Source: an uncultured Faecalibacterium sp. (GTDB lineage Bacteria > Bacillota > Clostridia > Oscillospirales > Ruminococcaceae). From it: a stretch of 16,075 nucleotides of DNA. The translations under genes were made by a program, and so were the position numbers. The first letter of the stretch is position 1; each line of letters begins with the position of its first letter. The stretch spans positions 1 through 16,075 of the forward strand of contig CABQHF010000019.1 in NCBI GenBank assembly GCA_902463905.1, given 5' to 3'. The notes below the pieces were generated by a model that was given only the letters and a program-made list of their open reading frames with translations, searched no databases and was not told where the DNA came from. This document shows positions 1-7,006 of this stretch, piece after piece.

Positions 1-128
1 CCCAGACCATGGTCGCTAAGATCGACGACGACACCTATCAGGTTCAGGTCGTGTCCTGGTACGACAACGAGAACTCCTACACCTCTCAGATGGTTCGTAC
101 CATTAAGTACTTCGCTGAGAACTGCTAA
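1..128 (+). CDS. gap: Glyceraldehyde-3-phosphate dehydrogenase, C-terminal end (partial)
   Basis: This is the last 41 codons of a gene that begins before the window; the frame starts at base 3 and the stop is TAA at 126-128. The residues SWYDNENSYTSQMVRT match the C-terminal helix region of type I NAD-dependent GAPDH, where SWYDNE is strongly conserved. The enzyme oxidises and phosphorylates glyceraldehyde 3-phosphate to 1,3-bisphosphoglycerate in the cytosol, feeding the phosphoglycerate kinase encoded next. The catalytic Cys and NAD-binding domain lie outside the window. The protein ends in Glu-Asn-Cys, so it has a C-terminal Cys. A clear intrinsic terminator follows at about 215-256, so gap is probably transcribed apart from pgk. 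Confidence 0.93.
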   Translation, partial: QTMVAKIDDDTYQVQVVSWYDNENSYTSQMVRTIKYFAENC

Positions 129-214
129 TTACAGCTTCTCACTGAAAAGTGCCTGAGGTGAACGTACCGGGCCGGGCGACCGGTTCAGGTACGGCAACGT
201 AAATCGTTGAACTG

Positions 215-256
215 CACCCTTTTCTCTGCATTCTGTGGGGAAAAGGGTGTTTTTGT
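215..256 (+). terminator. Rho-independent terminator of gap
   Basis: A perfect 9-bp stem, CACCCTTTT (215-223) with AAAAGGGTG (241-249), encloses a 17-nt loop and is followed directly by five T residues and TGTTT. It lies 87 bp after the gap stop codon and so ends gap transcripts before pgk. Confidence 0.85.
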
Positions 257-425
257 TTGTCCGGGTGGATCTTGATCAGAGCATAGGCAGCAGAAGCCGA
301 CTGCTTTTGCTAAGCGGGAAACGGCCCGGCGGGGCAGGCACACGGCCCACAAAAACAGGCGTACAGCGTGGTTTGCACCCGGTTCGGTCAAAATAGACAC
401 ATTTTGGAACAACCACAGGAAATGT

Positions 426-443
426 TTGTTAAACAATTATCTA
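426..443. promoter_or_regulatory. Candidate Rex (NADH-responsive) operator upstream of pgk
   Basis: TTGTTAA-ACAA-TTATCTA resembles the clostridial Rex box TTGTTAA-N4-TTAACAA. The left half-site is perfect and the right half matches 5 of 7 bases. It lies 10 bp upstream of the pgk -35 hexamer. Rex is a repressor released by NADH and is known in Clostridia to control central carbon and fermentation genes. Assignment rests on motif recognition only; no rex gene is in the window. Confidence 0.45.
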
Positions 444-453
444 TCCTGCATTC

Positions 454-482
454 TTGCATTGTACACAGTTTTTGTTTATAAT
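454..482 (+). promoter_or_regulatory. Sigma-A-type promoter of pgk
   Basis: TTGCAT (454-459), a 17-bp spacer and a perfect TATAAT (477-482) form a near-consensus vegetative promoter in a locally AT-rich stretch. Transcription should start near 489, giving a leader of about 77 nt that ends in the SD GAGGAG (551-556), 9 nt before the pgk ATG. Confidence 0.85.
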
Positions 483-565
483 AGTAGCAAGCGGGGCAGG
501 GATGCCCCCTGATAAGCGAGCGAAACTCTAGTTCAGAAATCAAAACTTGAGAGGAGTTTATTACC

Positions 566-1774
566 ATGGGTTTAGGTAAGAAGACGATCGACGATCAGAA
601 CTACTGCGGCAAGAAGGTGCTTGTCCGCTGCGATTTCAACGTCCCGATGAAGGACGGTGTCATCACCAACGAGAACCGCATCAACGCAGCTCTGCCCACC
701 ATCCAGAAGCTGGTCAATGATGGCGCAAAGGTCATCCTGTGCAGCCACCTGGGCAAGCCCAAGAACGGCCCCGAGGCTAAGTTCAGCCTGGCTCCCGTTG
801 CTGTGGCTCTGAGCGCAAAGCTGGGCAAGACCGTTGTGTTTGCCGATGACGACACCGTCGTGGGCGACAACGCAAAGGCTGCTGTGGCCGCTATGAACAA
901 CGGCGACGTCGTCCTGCTGCAGAACACTCGTTTCCGCAAGGAAGAGACCAAGAATATGCCTGAGTTCAGCCAGGATCTGGCTTCTCTGGCTGATGCTTAT
1001 GTGGACGACGCTTTCGGCAGCTGCCACCGTGCACACTGCTCCACCGCAGGCGTCACCGACTACATCAAGGACACCGCTGTCGGCTACCTGATGGAGAAGG
1101 AGATCAAGTACCTGGGCAACGCCGTGAACGATCCCGTCCGTCCCTTCACCGCCATCCTGGGCGGCGCTAAGGTCGCTGACAAGCTGAACGTCATCTCCAA
1201 CCTGCTGGAGAAGGTCGATACCCTGATCATCGGCGGCGGCATGGCTTACACCTTCGTCAAGGCTCAGGGCTACGAAGTGGGCAAGAGCCTGTGCGATGAC
1301 TCCAAGCTGGACTACTGCAAGGAGATGATGGCCAAGGCTCAGGAGAAGGGCGTCAAGCTGCTGCTGCCCGTCGATGCTGTCTGCATCAAGGACTTCCCCG
1401 ATCCCATCGACGCACCCGTTGAGACCACCGTTGTGCCCGTCACTGCGATCCCGGCAGACATGGAAGGCTGCGACATCGGCCCTGAGACCATGAAGCTGTT
1501 TGCTGACGCCGTCAAGGCTTCCAAGACCGTTGTCTGGAACGGACCCATGGGCGTGTTCGAGAACCCCACTCTGGCAGCCGGCACTCTGGCTGTTGCCAAG
1601 GCTATGGCTGAGAGCGACGCTACCACCGTCATCGGCGGCGGCGACAGCGCAGCAGCTGTGCAGCAGATGGGTCTGGGCGACAAGATGACCCACATCTCCA
1701 CCGGCGGCGGCGCTTCTCTGGAGTATCTGGAGGGCAAGGAGCTGCCCGGCATCGCAGTCATCCAGAACGCATAA
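566..1774 (+). CDS. pgk: Phosphoglycerate kinase
   Basis: This 402-residue protein has the usual length for bacterial PGK. It transfers the phosphate of 1,3-bisphosphoglycerate to ADP, giving 3-phosphoglycerate and ATP in the cytosol. The N-terminal substrate motif VRCDFNVP (Arg21, Asp23, Asn25) is present, followed by the CSHLGKP loop, the hinge/nucleotide motif GGAKVADKL, WNGPMGVFE and the C-terminal GGGDSAAAV and STGGGASLE motifs. The ATG at 566 has the SD GAGGAG 9 nt upstream. The gene has its own promoter and strong terminator, so it can be a monocistronic unit within the glycolytic cluster. Lysine is almost always AAG and alanine often GCT or GCA, as in a highly expressed gene. Identification is secure. 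Confidence 0.98.
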   Translation: MGLGKKTIDDQNYCGKKVLVRCDFNVPMKDGVITNENRINAALPTIQKLVNDGAKVILCSHLGKPKNGPEAKFSLAPVAVALSAKLGKTVVFADDDTVVGDNAKAAVAAMNNGDVVLLQNTRFRKEETKNMPEFSQDLASLADAYVDDAFGSCHRAHCSTAGVTDYIKDTAVGYLMEKEIKYLGNAVNDPVRPFTAILGGAKVADKLNVISNLLEKVDTLIIGGGMAYTFVKAQGYEVGKSLCDDSKLDYCKEMMAKAQEKGVKLLLPVDAVCIKDFPDPIDAPVETTVVPVTAIPADMEGCDIGPETMKLFADAVKASKTVVWNGPMGVFENPTLAAGTLAVAKAMAESDATTVIGGGDSAAAVQQMGLGDKMTHISTGGGASLEYLEGKELPGIAVIQNA

Positions 1775-1794
1775 TTTTTTCCGGCATCAGGATG

Positions 1795-1828
1795 GGTGCG
1801 GCGGCTGCAACGCCGCCGCACCTTTTTG
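1795..1828 (+). terminator. Rho-independent terminator of pgk
   Basis: GGTGCGGCGG (1795-1804) pairs perfectly with CCGCCGCACC (1813-1822) across a short loop, followed by TTTTTGTT. It is a strong GC-rich terminator only 20 bp after the pgk stop. tpiA begins 34 bp further on, so tpiA must rely on read-through or on a promoter I could not recognise. Confidence 0.9.
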
Positions 1829-1861
1829 TTTGTAGAAGGTAAATAAAGGAGATAGAGTATC

Positions 1862-2632
1862 ATGGATAAGGCAAAGCGCAAGGCTATTATTGCTGGCAAC
1901 TGGAAGATGAACAAGACCGCCTCCGAGGCTGCTGTTCTGGTGGACGAGCTGGTGCCCGCCGTGCAGGACGCAGGCTGCGAGGTCGTCATCTGCACCCCCT
2001 ACACCGACCTGGTCACCGCTGTGGAAAAGACCAAGGGCACCAACATCCATGTGGGTGCCGAGAACGTCCACTTCGAGAAGTCCGGTGCTTTCACTGGTGA
2101 GATCAGCGCCGACATGCTGGTGGATCTGGGCGTGGAGTATGTCATCGTGGGCCACTCCGAGCGCCGTCAGTATTTCGCAGAGACCGACCAGACCGTTAAC
2201 AAGCGCGCTCTGGCAGCCCTGAACGCTGGCCTGAAGGTCATCATCTGCGTGGGCGAGAGCCTGCAGCAGCGCGAAGAGGGCGTGACCGAGGAGCTGGTGC
2301 GCATGCAGACCAAGATCGCTCTGCGTGACGTGACCGCTGAGCAGATGGCCAATGTGGTCATCGCTTACGAGCCCATCTGGGCCATCGGCACCGGCAAGAC
2401 CGCTACTGCGGACCAGGCGGAGGAAGTCTGCGGCCAGATCCGCAAGGTCATCGGCGAGGTGTACGGCGAGGCCGTGGCTGAGGCTACCACCATCCAGTAC
2501 GGCGGCAGCATGAACGCCAAGAACTGCGAAGAGCTGCTGAGCAAGAAGGACGTGGACGGCGGCCTGATCGGCGGTGCCTCCCTGAAGGCTCCCGACTTTG
2601 CTGTCATCGTCAACGCAGCCACCAAGGGCTAA
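1862..2632 (+). CDS. tpiA: Triosephosphate isomerase
   Basis: This 256-residue protein is full length for the family and interconverts dihydroxyacetone phosphate and glyceraldehyde 3-phosphate. AGNWKMN carries the catalytic Lys15; His98 lies in IVGHSERR and the catalytic base Glu170 in AYEPIWAIGTG, the flexible loop 6 signature. YGGSMNAKN and GGLIGGASL form the phosphate-binding end of the barrel. The ATG at 1862 is preceded by AAGGAG (1846-1851) with a 10-nt spacer. It follows the pgk terminator closely and precedes gpmI by 163 bp. Codon choice matches pgk and gpmI, implying high expression. Confidence 0.98.
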   Translation: MDKAKRKAIIAGNWKMNKTASEAAVLVDELVPAVQDAGCEVVICTPYTDLVTAVEKTKGTNIHVGAENVHFEKSGAFTGEISADMLVDLGVEYVIVGHSERRQYFAETDQTVNKRALAALNAGLKVIICVGESLQQREEGVTEELVRMQTKIALRDVTAEQMANVVIAYEPIWAIGTGKTATADQAEEVCGQIRKVIGEVYGEAVAEATTIQYGGSMNAKNCEELLSKKDVDGGLIGGASLKAPDFAVIVNAATKG

Positions 2633-2640
2633 CTTTTAGA

Positions 2641-2775
2641 TAAGGCTCTCCCATGGAGAGTTGCCGCCGCAGGCGGCTGATGAGGGGAAGTTGCGGGTGT
2701 GCCTGCCTGAAAAAGCGCATTCCGCAGCTTGCTCTCATTTGTTGTTTTGCGGCAGAGGCTATATTCGTTCCCAAA
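2641..2775. repeat. Structured intergenic element, probably a dispersed palindromic repeat
   Basis: The tpiA-gpmI spacer has two adjacent perfect hairpins with 3-nt loops: CTCTCC-CAT-GGAGAG (2646-2660) and GCCGCC-GCA-GGCGGC (2663-2677). They are followed by TGATGAGGGG. Neither stem has a T tract, so they are poor terminators. The double-hairpin layout and the downstream CCGCAG..TGCTCTCATT block resemble intergenic repeats I associate with Faecalibacterium and relatives; copy number cannot be checked from one window. A shorter match to the downstream block occurs at 7057-7074. Confidence 0.5.
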
Positions 2776-2795
2776 GATAAAGGAGATTCAATTTT

Positions 2796-4322
2796 ATGGC
2801 AAAGAAACCTGTTCTTCTGTGCATCATGGATGGCTTCGGCTGGGTGCCGGGCGAGACCTACGGCAACGCTGTGGTCGCTGCAAAGACCCCCCATCTGGAT
2901 GCTCTGATGGCAAAATACCCCATGACCACCATCGAGGCTTCCGGCATGGCTGTCGGCCTGCCCGACGGCCAGATGGGCAACTCTGAGGTCGGCCACACCA
3001 ACATGGGCGCCGGCCGCATCGTGTACCAGCAGCTGACCCTCATCACCAAGTCCATCCAGGACGGCGAGATGTTCAAGAACCCGGTGCTGGTCAAGAACAT
3101 GAAGGCCGCCATCGACGCCGGCAAGGCCATCCACCTGATGGGCCTGGTGGGCACCGGCGGTGTGCACAGTCACGCTGACCACTGGTTCGGCGTGCTGGAA
3201 ATGGCCAAGCACATGGGTGCCAAGGAAGTTTACCTGCACTGCATCACCGACGGCCGCGACACCGATCCCCACGACGGCAAGCACTTCCTGGCTGACCTGC
3301 AGGCCAAGCTGGACGAGCTGGGCATCGGCAAGATCGCCAGCGTTTCCGGCCGTTACTATGCAATGGACCGTGACAACAACTGGGATCGTGAGGAGAAGGC
3401 CTATGCTGCCTTCGTCTACGGTGAGGGAAACCACGCTGCCAACGCCGCCGAGGCCATCGAGGCTTCCTACGCTGCCGACAAGACCGACGAGTTCGTTTTG
3501 CCCTGCGTCACCTGCGAGGGCGGCCGCGTGCAGGACGGCGACACCGTTATCTTCATGAACTTCCGCCCCGACCGTGCCCGCCAGATGACCCGTATCTTCT
3601 GCGATGACGACTTCAAGGGCTTCGAGCGCCGCGGCGGCCGCAAGCAGGTGCACTACGTCTGCATGGCCGAGTACGATGCCACCATGCCCAACTGTGAAGT
3701 GGCCTACCCGCCGGTGGAACTGAAGAACGTTCTGGGCCAGTACCTGTCTGAGAACGGCAAGACCCAGCTGCGCATCGCCGAGACCGAGAAGTACGCACAC
3801 GTTACCTTCTTCTTCAACGGCGGCGTGGAGGCTCCCTACGAGGGCGAGGATCGTTGCGTCATCCCCAGCCCGAAGGTAGCAACCTACGACCTGAAGCCGG
3901 AGATGAGCGCCCCCGAAGTGGCTGCCGAGTGCGTCAAGCGCATCGAGAGCGGCAAGTACGATGTGGTGATCCTGAACTTCGCAAACTGCGACATGGTGGG
4001 CCACACCGGCGTGTTCGACGCTGCCGTCAAGGCTGTTGAGGCTGTGGACACCGCTGTGGATCAGGTGGTATCTGCTGTGCTGAACGCCGGCGGCTGCGCC
4101 TTTATCACCGCCGACCACGGCAACGCCGAGAAGATGATGAACCCGGACGGCACCCCCTTCACCGCCCACACCACCAACGTGGTGCCCTTTGTGGCTGTTG
4201 GCTGCGGCGACGTGAAGCTGCGCGAGGGCGGCTGCCTGGCCGACATCGCACCCACCATGCTGCCCTACATCGGCCTGCCTGTCCCGGCAGAGATGACTGG
4301 CAAGAGCATCATCGTGGAGTAA
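2796..4322 (+). CDS. gpmI: 2,3-bisphosphoglycerate-independent phosphoglycerate mutase
   Basis: This 508-residue cofactor-independent mutase has the normal family length and converts 3-phosphoglycerate to 2-phosphoglycerate using two metal ions, typically manganese. It belongs to the alkaline phosphatase superfamily. The start has metal ligand Asp12 in CIMDGFGW. Catalytic Ser63 lies in GNSEVGH, which takes up the phosphate. His124 is in GGVHSHADH, Asp440-His441 in TADHGNAEKM and His458 in TAHTTN. The ATG at 2796 follows AAAGGAG (2779-2785) with a 10-nt spacer. The gene completes the glycolytic run; no enolase gene follows. A terminator follows at 4337-4374. Manganese dependence and acid sensitivity of the family could make this step responsive to metal supply and pH; that is inference. 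Confidence 0.97.
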   Translation: MAKKPVLLCIMDGFGWVPGETYGNAVVAAKTPHLDALMAKYPMTTIEASGMAVGLPDGQMGNSEVGHTNMGAGRIVYQQLTLITKSIQDGEMFKNPVLVKNMKAAIDAGKAIHLMGLVGTGGVHSHADHWFGVLEMAKHMGAKEVYLHCITDGRDTDPHDGKHFLADLQAKLDELGIGKIASVSGRYYAMDRDNNWDREEKAYAAFVYGEGNHAANAAEAIEASYAADKTDEFVLPCVTCEGGRVQDGDTVIFMNFRPDRARQMTRIFCDDDFKGFERRGGRKQVHYVCMAEYDATMPNCEVAYPPVELKNVLGQYLSENGKTQLRIAETEKYAHVTFFFNGGVEAPYEGEDRCVIPSPKVATYDLKPEMSAPEVAAECVKRIESGKYDVVILNFANCDMVGHTGVFDAAVKAVEAVDTAVDQVVSAVLNAGGCAFITADHGNAEKMMNPDGTPFTAHTTNVVPFVAVGCGDVKLREGGCLADIAPTMLPYIGLPVPAEMTGKSIIVE

Positions 4323-4336
4323 ATCAAATCCTTTTA

Positions 4337-4374
4337 AAAAGCGGAGTGGCTGCGGTCGCTCCGCTTTTCTTTTT
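4337..4374 (+). terminator. Rho-independent terminator of gpmI
   Basis: AAAAGCGGAG (4337-4346) pairs with CTCCGCTTTT (4359-4368) around a 12-nt loop, followed by CTTTTT. It ends the glycolytic cluster and lies just upstream of the promoter of the next gene. Confidence 0.88.
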
Positions 4375-4384
4375 GCCCCGCCCG

Positions 4385-4393
4385 TGATACAAT
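4385..4393 (+). promoter_or_regulatory. Extended -10 promoter of the GTPase-NYN gene
   Basis: TG-A-TACAAT (TG at 4385-4386, hexamer at 4388-4393) is an extended -10 element. The region 17 bp upstream is TTTTCT, inside the preceding terminator's T tract, and is a poor -35. The predicted start near 4400 leaves a leader of only about 26 nt before the ATG at 4427. Confidence 0.6.
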
Positions 4394-4426
4394 AAATAGG
4401 AATATGCATTGAGGGAGACTGAGCGG

Positions 4427-7006
4427 ATGGAATCAACGCGCAAACAAATCGTACTGGGCATTCTGGCCCATGTGGACTCCGGCAAGACCACCCTGTCGGA
4501 AGCCATGCTCTACCGCGCCGGTGTGACCCGCCGCCTGGGCCGGGTGGATCATAAAGACGCTTTTCTGGACACCGACGCGCTGGAAAAGGCGCGGGGCATC
4601 ACCATCTTTTCCAAGCAGGCGCTGCTCACGGCGGGCAGTACCGGCATCACCCTGCTGGACACCCCCGGCCATGTGGATTTTTCCACCGAGACGGAGCGCA
4701 CCCTGCAGGTGCTGGATTACGCGGTGCTGGTGGTCAGCGGCACCGACGGCGTGCAGAGCCATACCGAGACGCTCTGGCGGCTGCTGCGGCGCTACCATGT
4801 GCCCACTTTTGTGTTCGTGAACAAGATGGACCTGCCCGGCATGGAGCGGCAGGAGCTTCTTGCCCAGCTGAACCGGCGCCTGGGCGAAGGCTTTGTGGAT
4901 TTCGGCGCAGAGCAGGCCGACCGGGACGAGGCACTGGCCCTGTGCGACGAAAACCTGATGGACCGGATGCTGGATGCCGGACAGCTGCAGGACGCCGACC
5001 TCATCCCTGCCATTGCGCGGCGGCATGTGTTCCCGTGCTGGTTCGGGGCGGCCCTTAAGCTGGAGGGCGTGGATGCCCTGCTGGACGGGCTGGACCGTTA
5101 CACCCGCCCGGCTCCGGCGCTGGAAGCCTTTGGTGCCAAGGTGTTCAAGGTGTCGCAGGACGAGCAGGGCGCGCGCCTGACCTGGCTGCGGGTCACCGGC
5201 GGGGAACTGAAGGTGAAAGCCCAGCTTACCGGCGAAGCGGACGGCGAGCCCTGGGCCGAAAAAGCCAACCAGCTGCGGCTGTATTCCGGTGCCAAGTACA
5301 CGCTGGCAGAGGCCATTGGCCCCGGGCAGGTGTGTGCCGTGACCGGCCTGACCAAGGCCCGCCCCGGCGAGGGACTGGGCGCGGAGCGGGACAGTGACCT
5401 GCCGGTGCTGGAACCGGTGCTGAGCTATCAGGTGCTGCTGCCGGAGGGGGCCGACGTGCATGCGGCACTGGGCAAGCTGCACCGGCTGGAAGAAGAGGAA
5501 CCCCAGCTCCATGTGGTGTGGAACGAGACGCTGGGCGAGATCCATGTCCAGCTGATGGGCGAGATCCAGCTGGAGGTGCTGCGCAGCCTGCTGGCCGAGC
5601 GGTTCGGGCTGGAAGTGGAGTTCGGCCCCGGCGGCATCCTGTACAAGGAGACCATCACCGAGCCCATGGAGGGCGTGGGCCACTATGAGCCGCTGCGCCA
5701 TTACGCGGAAGTGCACCTGAAACTGGAACCCCTGCCCCGCGGCAGCGGCATGCAGTTTGCCGCCGACTGCCGGGAAGAGGTGCTGGACAAGAACTGGCAG
5801 CGCCTGGTGCTGACCCATCTGGAAGAAAAACAGCACCTTGGCGTGTTGACCGGGTCGCCCCTCACCGATGTGAAGATCACCCTCATTGCGGGCCGGGCCC
5901 ACCTCAAGCACACCGAGGGCGGCGACTTCCGGCAGGCCACCTACCGCGCAGTACGGCAGGGCCTGATGCTGGCCAAAAGCCAGCTGCTGGAGCCGTGGTA
6001 TGCTTTTCGGCTGGAGGTGCCCGCCGAGAACATCGGCCGCGCCATGAGCGATATCCAGCGCATGGAGGGCACCTTTGACCCGCCGGAAAGCGGGGAAGAG
6101 ACGGCGGTGCTCACCGGGTTTGCGCCGGTGTCCACCATGCGCAGCTACCCCATGGAGGTGGTGAGCTACACCCGCGGCCGGGGCCATCTGAGCCTGACAC
6201 TGGACGGCTACCGCCCCTGCCACAACGCGCAGGAGGTGATCGCGGCCATCGGCTATGAGCCGGAGCATGACCTCGACAACCCGGCAGATTCGGTGTTCTG
6301 CGCCCACGGGGCCGGTTTTGTGGTGCCCTGGGATCAGGTGCGCAGCCACATGCATGTGGACAGCGGCTGGGGCAAAAGCACCCGCCCGGAGCAGGAAGCG
6401 GCTGTGCCTCAGCGTCGGGCCATGGCCTACCGTGCCACGCTGGAAGAGGACGCCGAGCTGCTCAAAATTTTCGAGCGCACCTACGGCCCCATCAAGCGGG
6501 ACCCGCTGGCAGCCTTCCGCCCGGTGCAGAAGCGGGAGCGCCCCGACTTTGCCGCCGAGCAGTGGGAGATCGCGCCGGAATACCTGCTGGTGGACGGCTA
6601 CAACATCATCTTTGCGTGGGACGAGCTGAACGCCCTTTCCAAAGAGAGCCTGGACGCCGCCCGCCACAAGCTGATGGACATCCTGTGCAACTATCAGGGC
6701 TTCCAGAAGTGCGTGCTCATCCTGGTGTTCGATGCCTACCGGGTGCCCGGCAGCCCCGGCAGCATTGAGCAGTACCACAATATCCATGTGGTCTACACCA
6801 AGGAGGCCGAAACGGCGGATATGTTCATCGAGCGGGTCACCCATGAGATCGGCCGGAACCGCCGTGTCCGGGTGGCCACCTCCGACGGCATGGAGCAGAT
6901 CATCATCCTGGGCCACGGTGCCCTGCGCGTTTCCGCCCGCATGTTCCACGAAGAAGTGCAGAACGTGGAAAAGCAGATCCGTGCCCTGGTGCAGGGGGAA
7001 GCGTGA
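4427..7006 (+). CDS. EF-G/TetM-like translational GTPase fused to a C-terminal NYN (YacP/Rae1-like) ribonuclease domain
   Basis: This 859-residue protein has two parts. Residues 1 to about 700 form a ribosomal translocase-type GTPase: P-loop AHVDSGKTT (14-22), RGITI (56-60), DTPGH (78-82, with His82) and NKMD (132-135), then EF-G-like domains II-V. Residues 718-859 form a NYN/PIN-like domain starting LLVDGYNIIFAW, with conserved acidic positions Asp723, Asp769 (VFDAY), Asp798 (ETADMF) and Asp820 (TSDG), as in YacP. B. subtilis YacP is Rae1, an endoribonuclease that cuts mRNA in the ribosomal A site. I infer that the GTPase half delivers the nuclease to ribosomes. Where tetracycline protection proteins have Ser-Pro-Val at the domain IV tip, this protein has Leu-Lys-His (493-495), so resistance is unlikely. 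The ATG at 4427 has SD GAGGGAG (4411-4417); an in-frame TTG at 4409 overlaps that SD. Single-gene unit. Confidence 0.88.
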   Translation: MESTRKQIVLGILAHVDSGKTTLSEAMLYRAGVTRRLGRVDHKDAFLDTDALEKARGITIFSKQALLTAGSTGITLLDTPGHVDFSTETERTLQVLDYAVLVVSGTDGVQSHTETLWRLLRRYHVPTFVFVNKMDLPGMERQELLAQLNRRLGEGFVDFGAEQADRDEALALCDENLMDRMLDAGQLQDADLIPAIARRHVFPCWFGAALKLEGVDALLDGLDRYTRPAPALEAFGAKVFKVSQDEQGARLTWLRVTGGELKVKAQLTGEADGEPWAEKANQLRLYSGAKYTLAEAIGPGQVCAVTGLTKARPGEGLGAERDSDLPVLEPVLSYQVLLPEGADVHAALGKLHRLEEEEPQLHVVWNETLGEIHVQLMGEIQLEVLRSLLAERFGLEVEFGPGGILYKETITEPMEGVGHYEPLRHYAEVHLKLEPLPRGSGMQFAADCREEVLDKNWQRLVLTHLEEKQHLGVLTGSPLTDVKITLIAGRAHLKHTEGGDFRQATYRAVRQGLMLAKSQLLEPWYAFRLEVPAENIGRAMSDIQRMEGTFDPPESGEETAVLTGFAPVSTMRSYPMEVVSYTRGRGHLSLTLDGYRPCHNAQEVIAAIGYEPEHDLDNPADSVFCAHGAGFVVPWDQVRSHMHVDSGWGKSTRPEQEAAVPQRRAMAYRATLEEDAELLKIFERTYGPIKRDPLAAFRPVQKRERPDFAAEQWEIAPEYLLVDGYNIIFAWDELNALSKESLDAARHKLMDILCNYQGFQKCVLILVFDAYRVPGSPGSIEQYHNIHVVYTKEAETADMFIERVTHEIGRNRRVRVATSDGMEQIIILGHGALRVSARMFHEEVQNVEKQIRALVQGEA

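Larger units (their letters stand above)
129..565. other. gap-pgk intergenic region (437 bp)
   Basis: No credible gene lies here. From left to right it holds: a short inverted repeat (CGTACC 163-168 with GGTACG 188-193, with CCGG pairs inside); the gap terminator (215-256); about 170 bp in which I see nothing specific; a Rex-like operator candidate (426-443); the pgk promoter (454-482); and a pgk leader with a small GGGGCA/TGCCCC hairpin (493-508). The leader also has a possible helix between 523-533 and 544-559 that would cover the pgk SD. Confidence 0.7.

Noticed and set aside
163..193. Inverted repeat CGTACC/GGTACG after gap as a riboswitch or operator
   Set aside because: The arms are only 6 bp with competing inner pairs, and it lies upstream of a terminator of a gene already ended; no function can be supported.
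185..436. 83-codon open frame on the - strand between gap and pgk
   Set aside because: It runs through the gap terminator and Rex-like site, has no SD that I can see and no recognisable protein features.
2653..2907. 84-codon open frame starting in the tpiA-gpmI spacer
   Set aside because: It begins inside the double-hairpin element and overlaps the gpmI start in another frame; it is probably a by-product of the repeat.
4404..4412. Two-codon ORF (ATG CAT TGA) just before the GTPase-NYN gene
   Set aside because: A leader peptide like that of tetM came to mind, but it has only a weak SD, starts within about 4 nt of the predicted transcript start and is too short to support.
4409..4426. TTG start for the GTPase-NYN protein
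   Set aside because: It overlaps the SD GAGGGAG that is well placed for the ATG at 4427.
4433..6949. 838-codon open frame opposite the GTPase-NYN gene, and similar long ones opposite pgk, gpmI and the SleC-like gene
   Set aside because: These are mirror frames caused by GC-rich codon use; their translations are low-complexity, rich in His, Gln, Gly and Val, without domains.
4427..7006. Tetracycline resistance gene
   Set aside because: The Ser-Pro-Val tip motif is missing, a NYN nuclease domain is fused on, and there is no mobile-element context.
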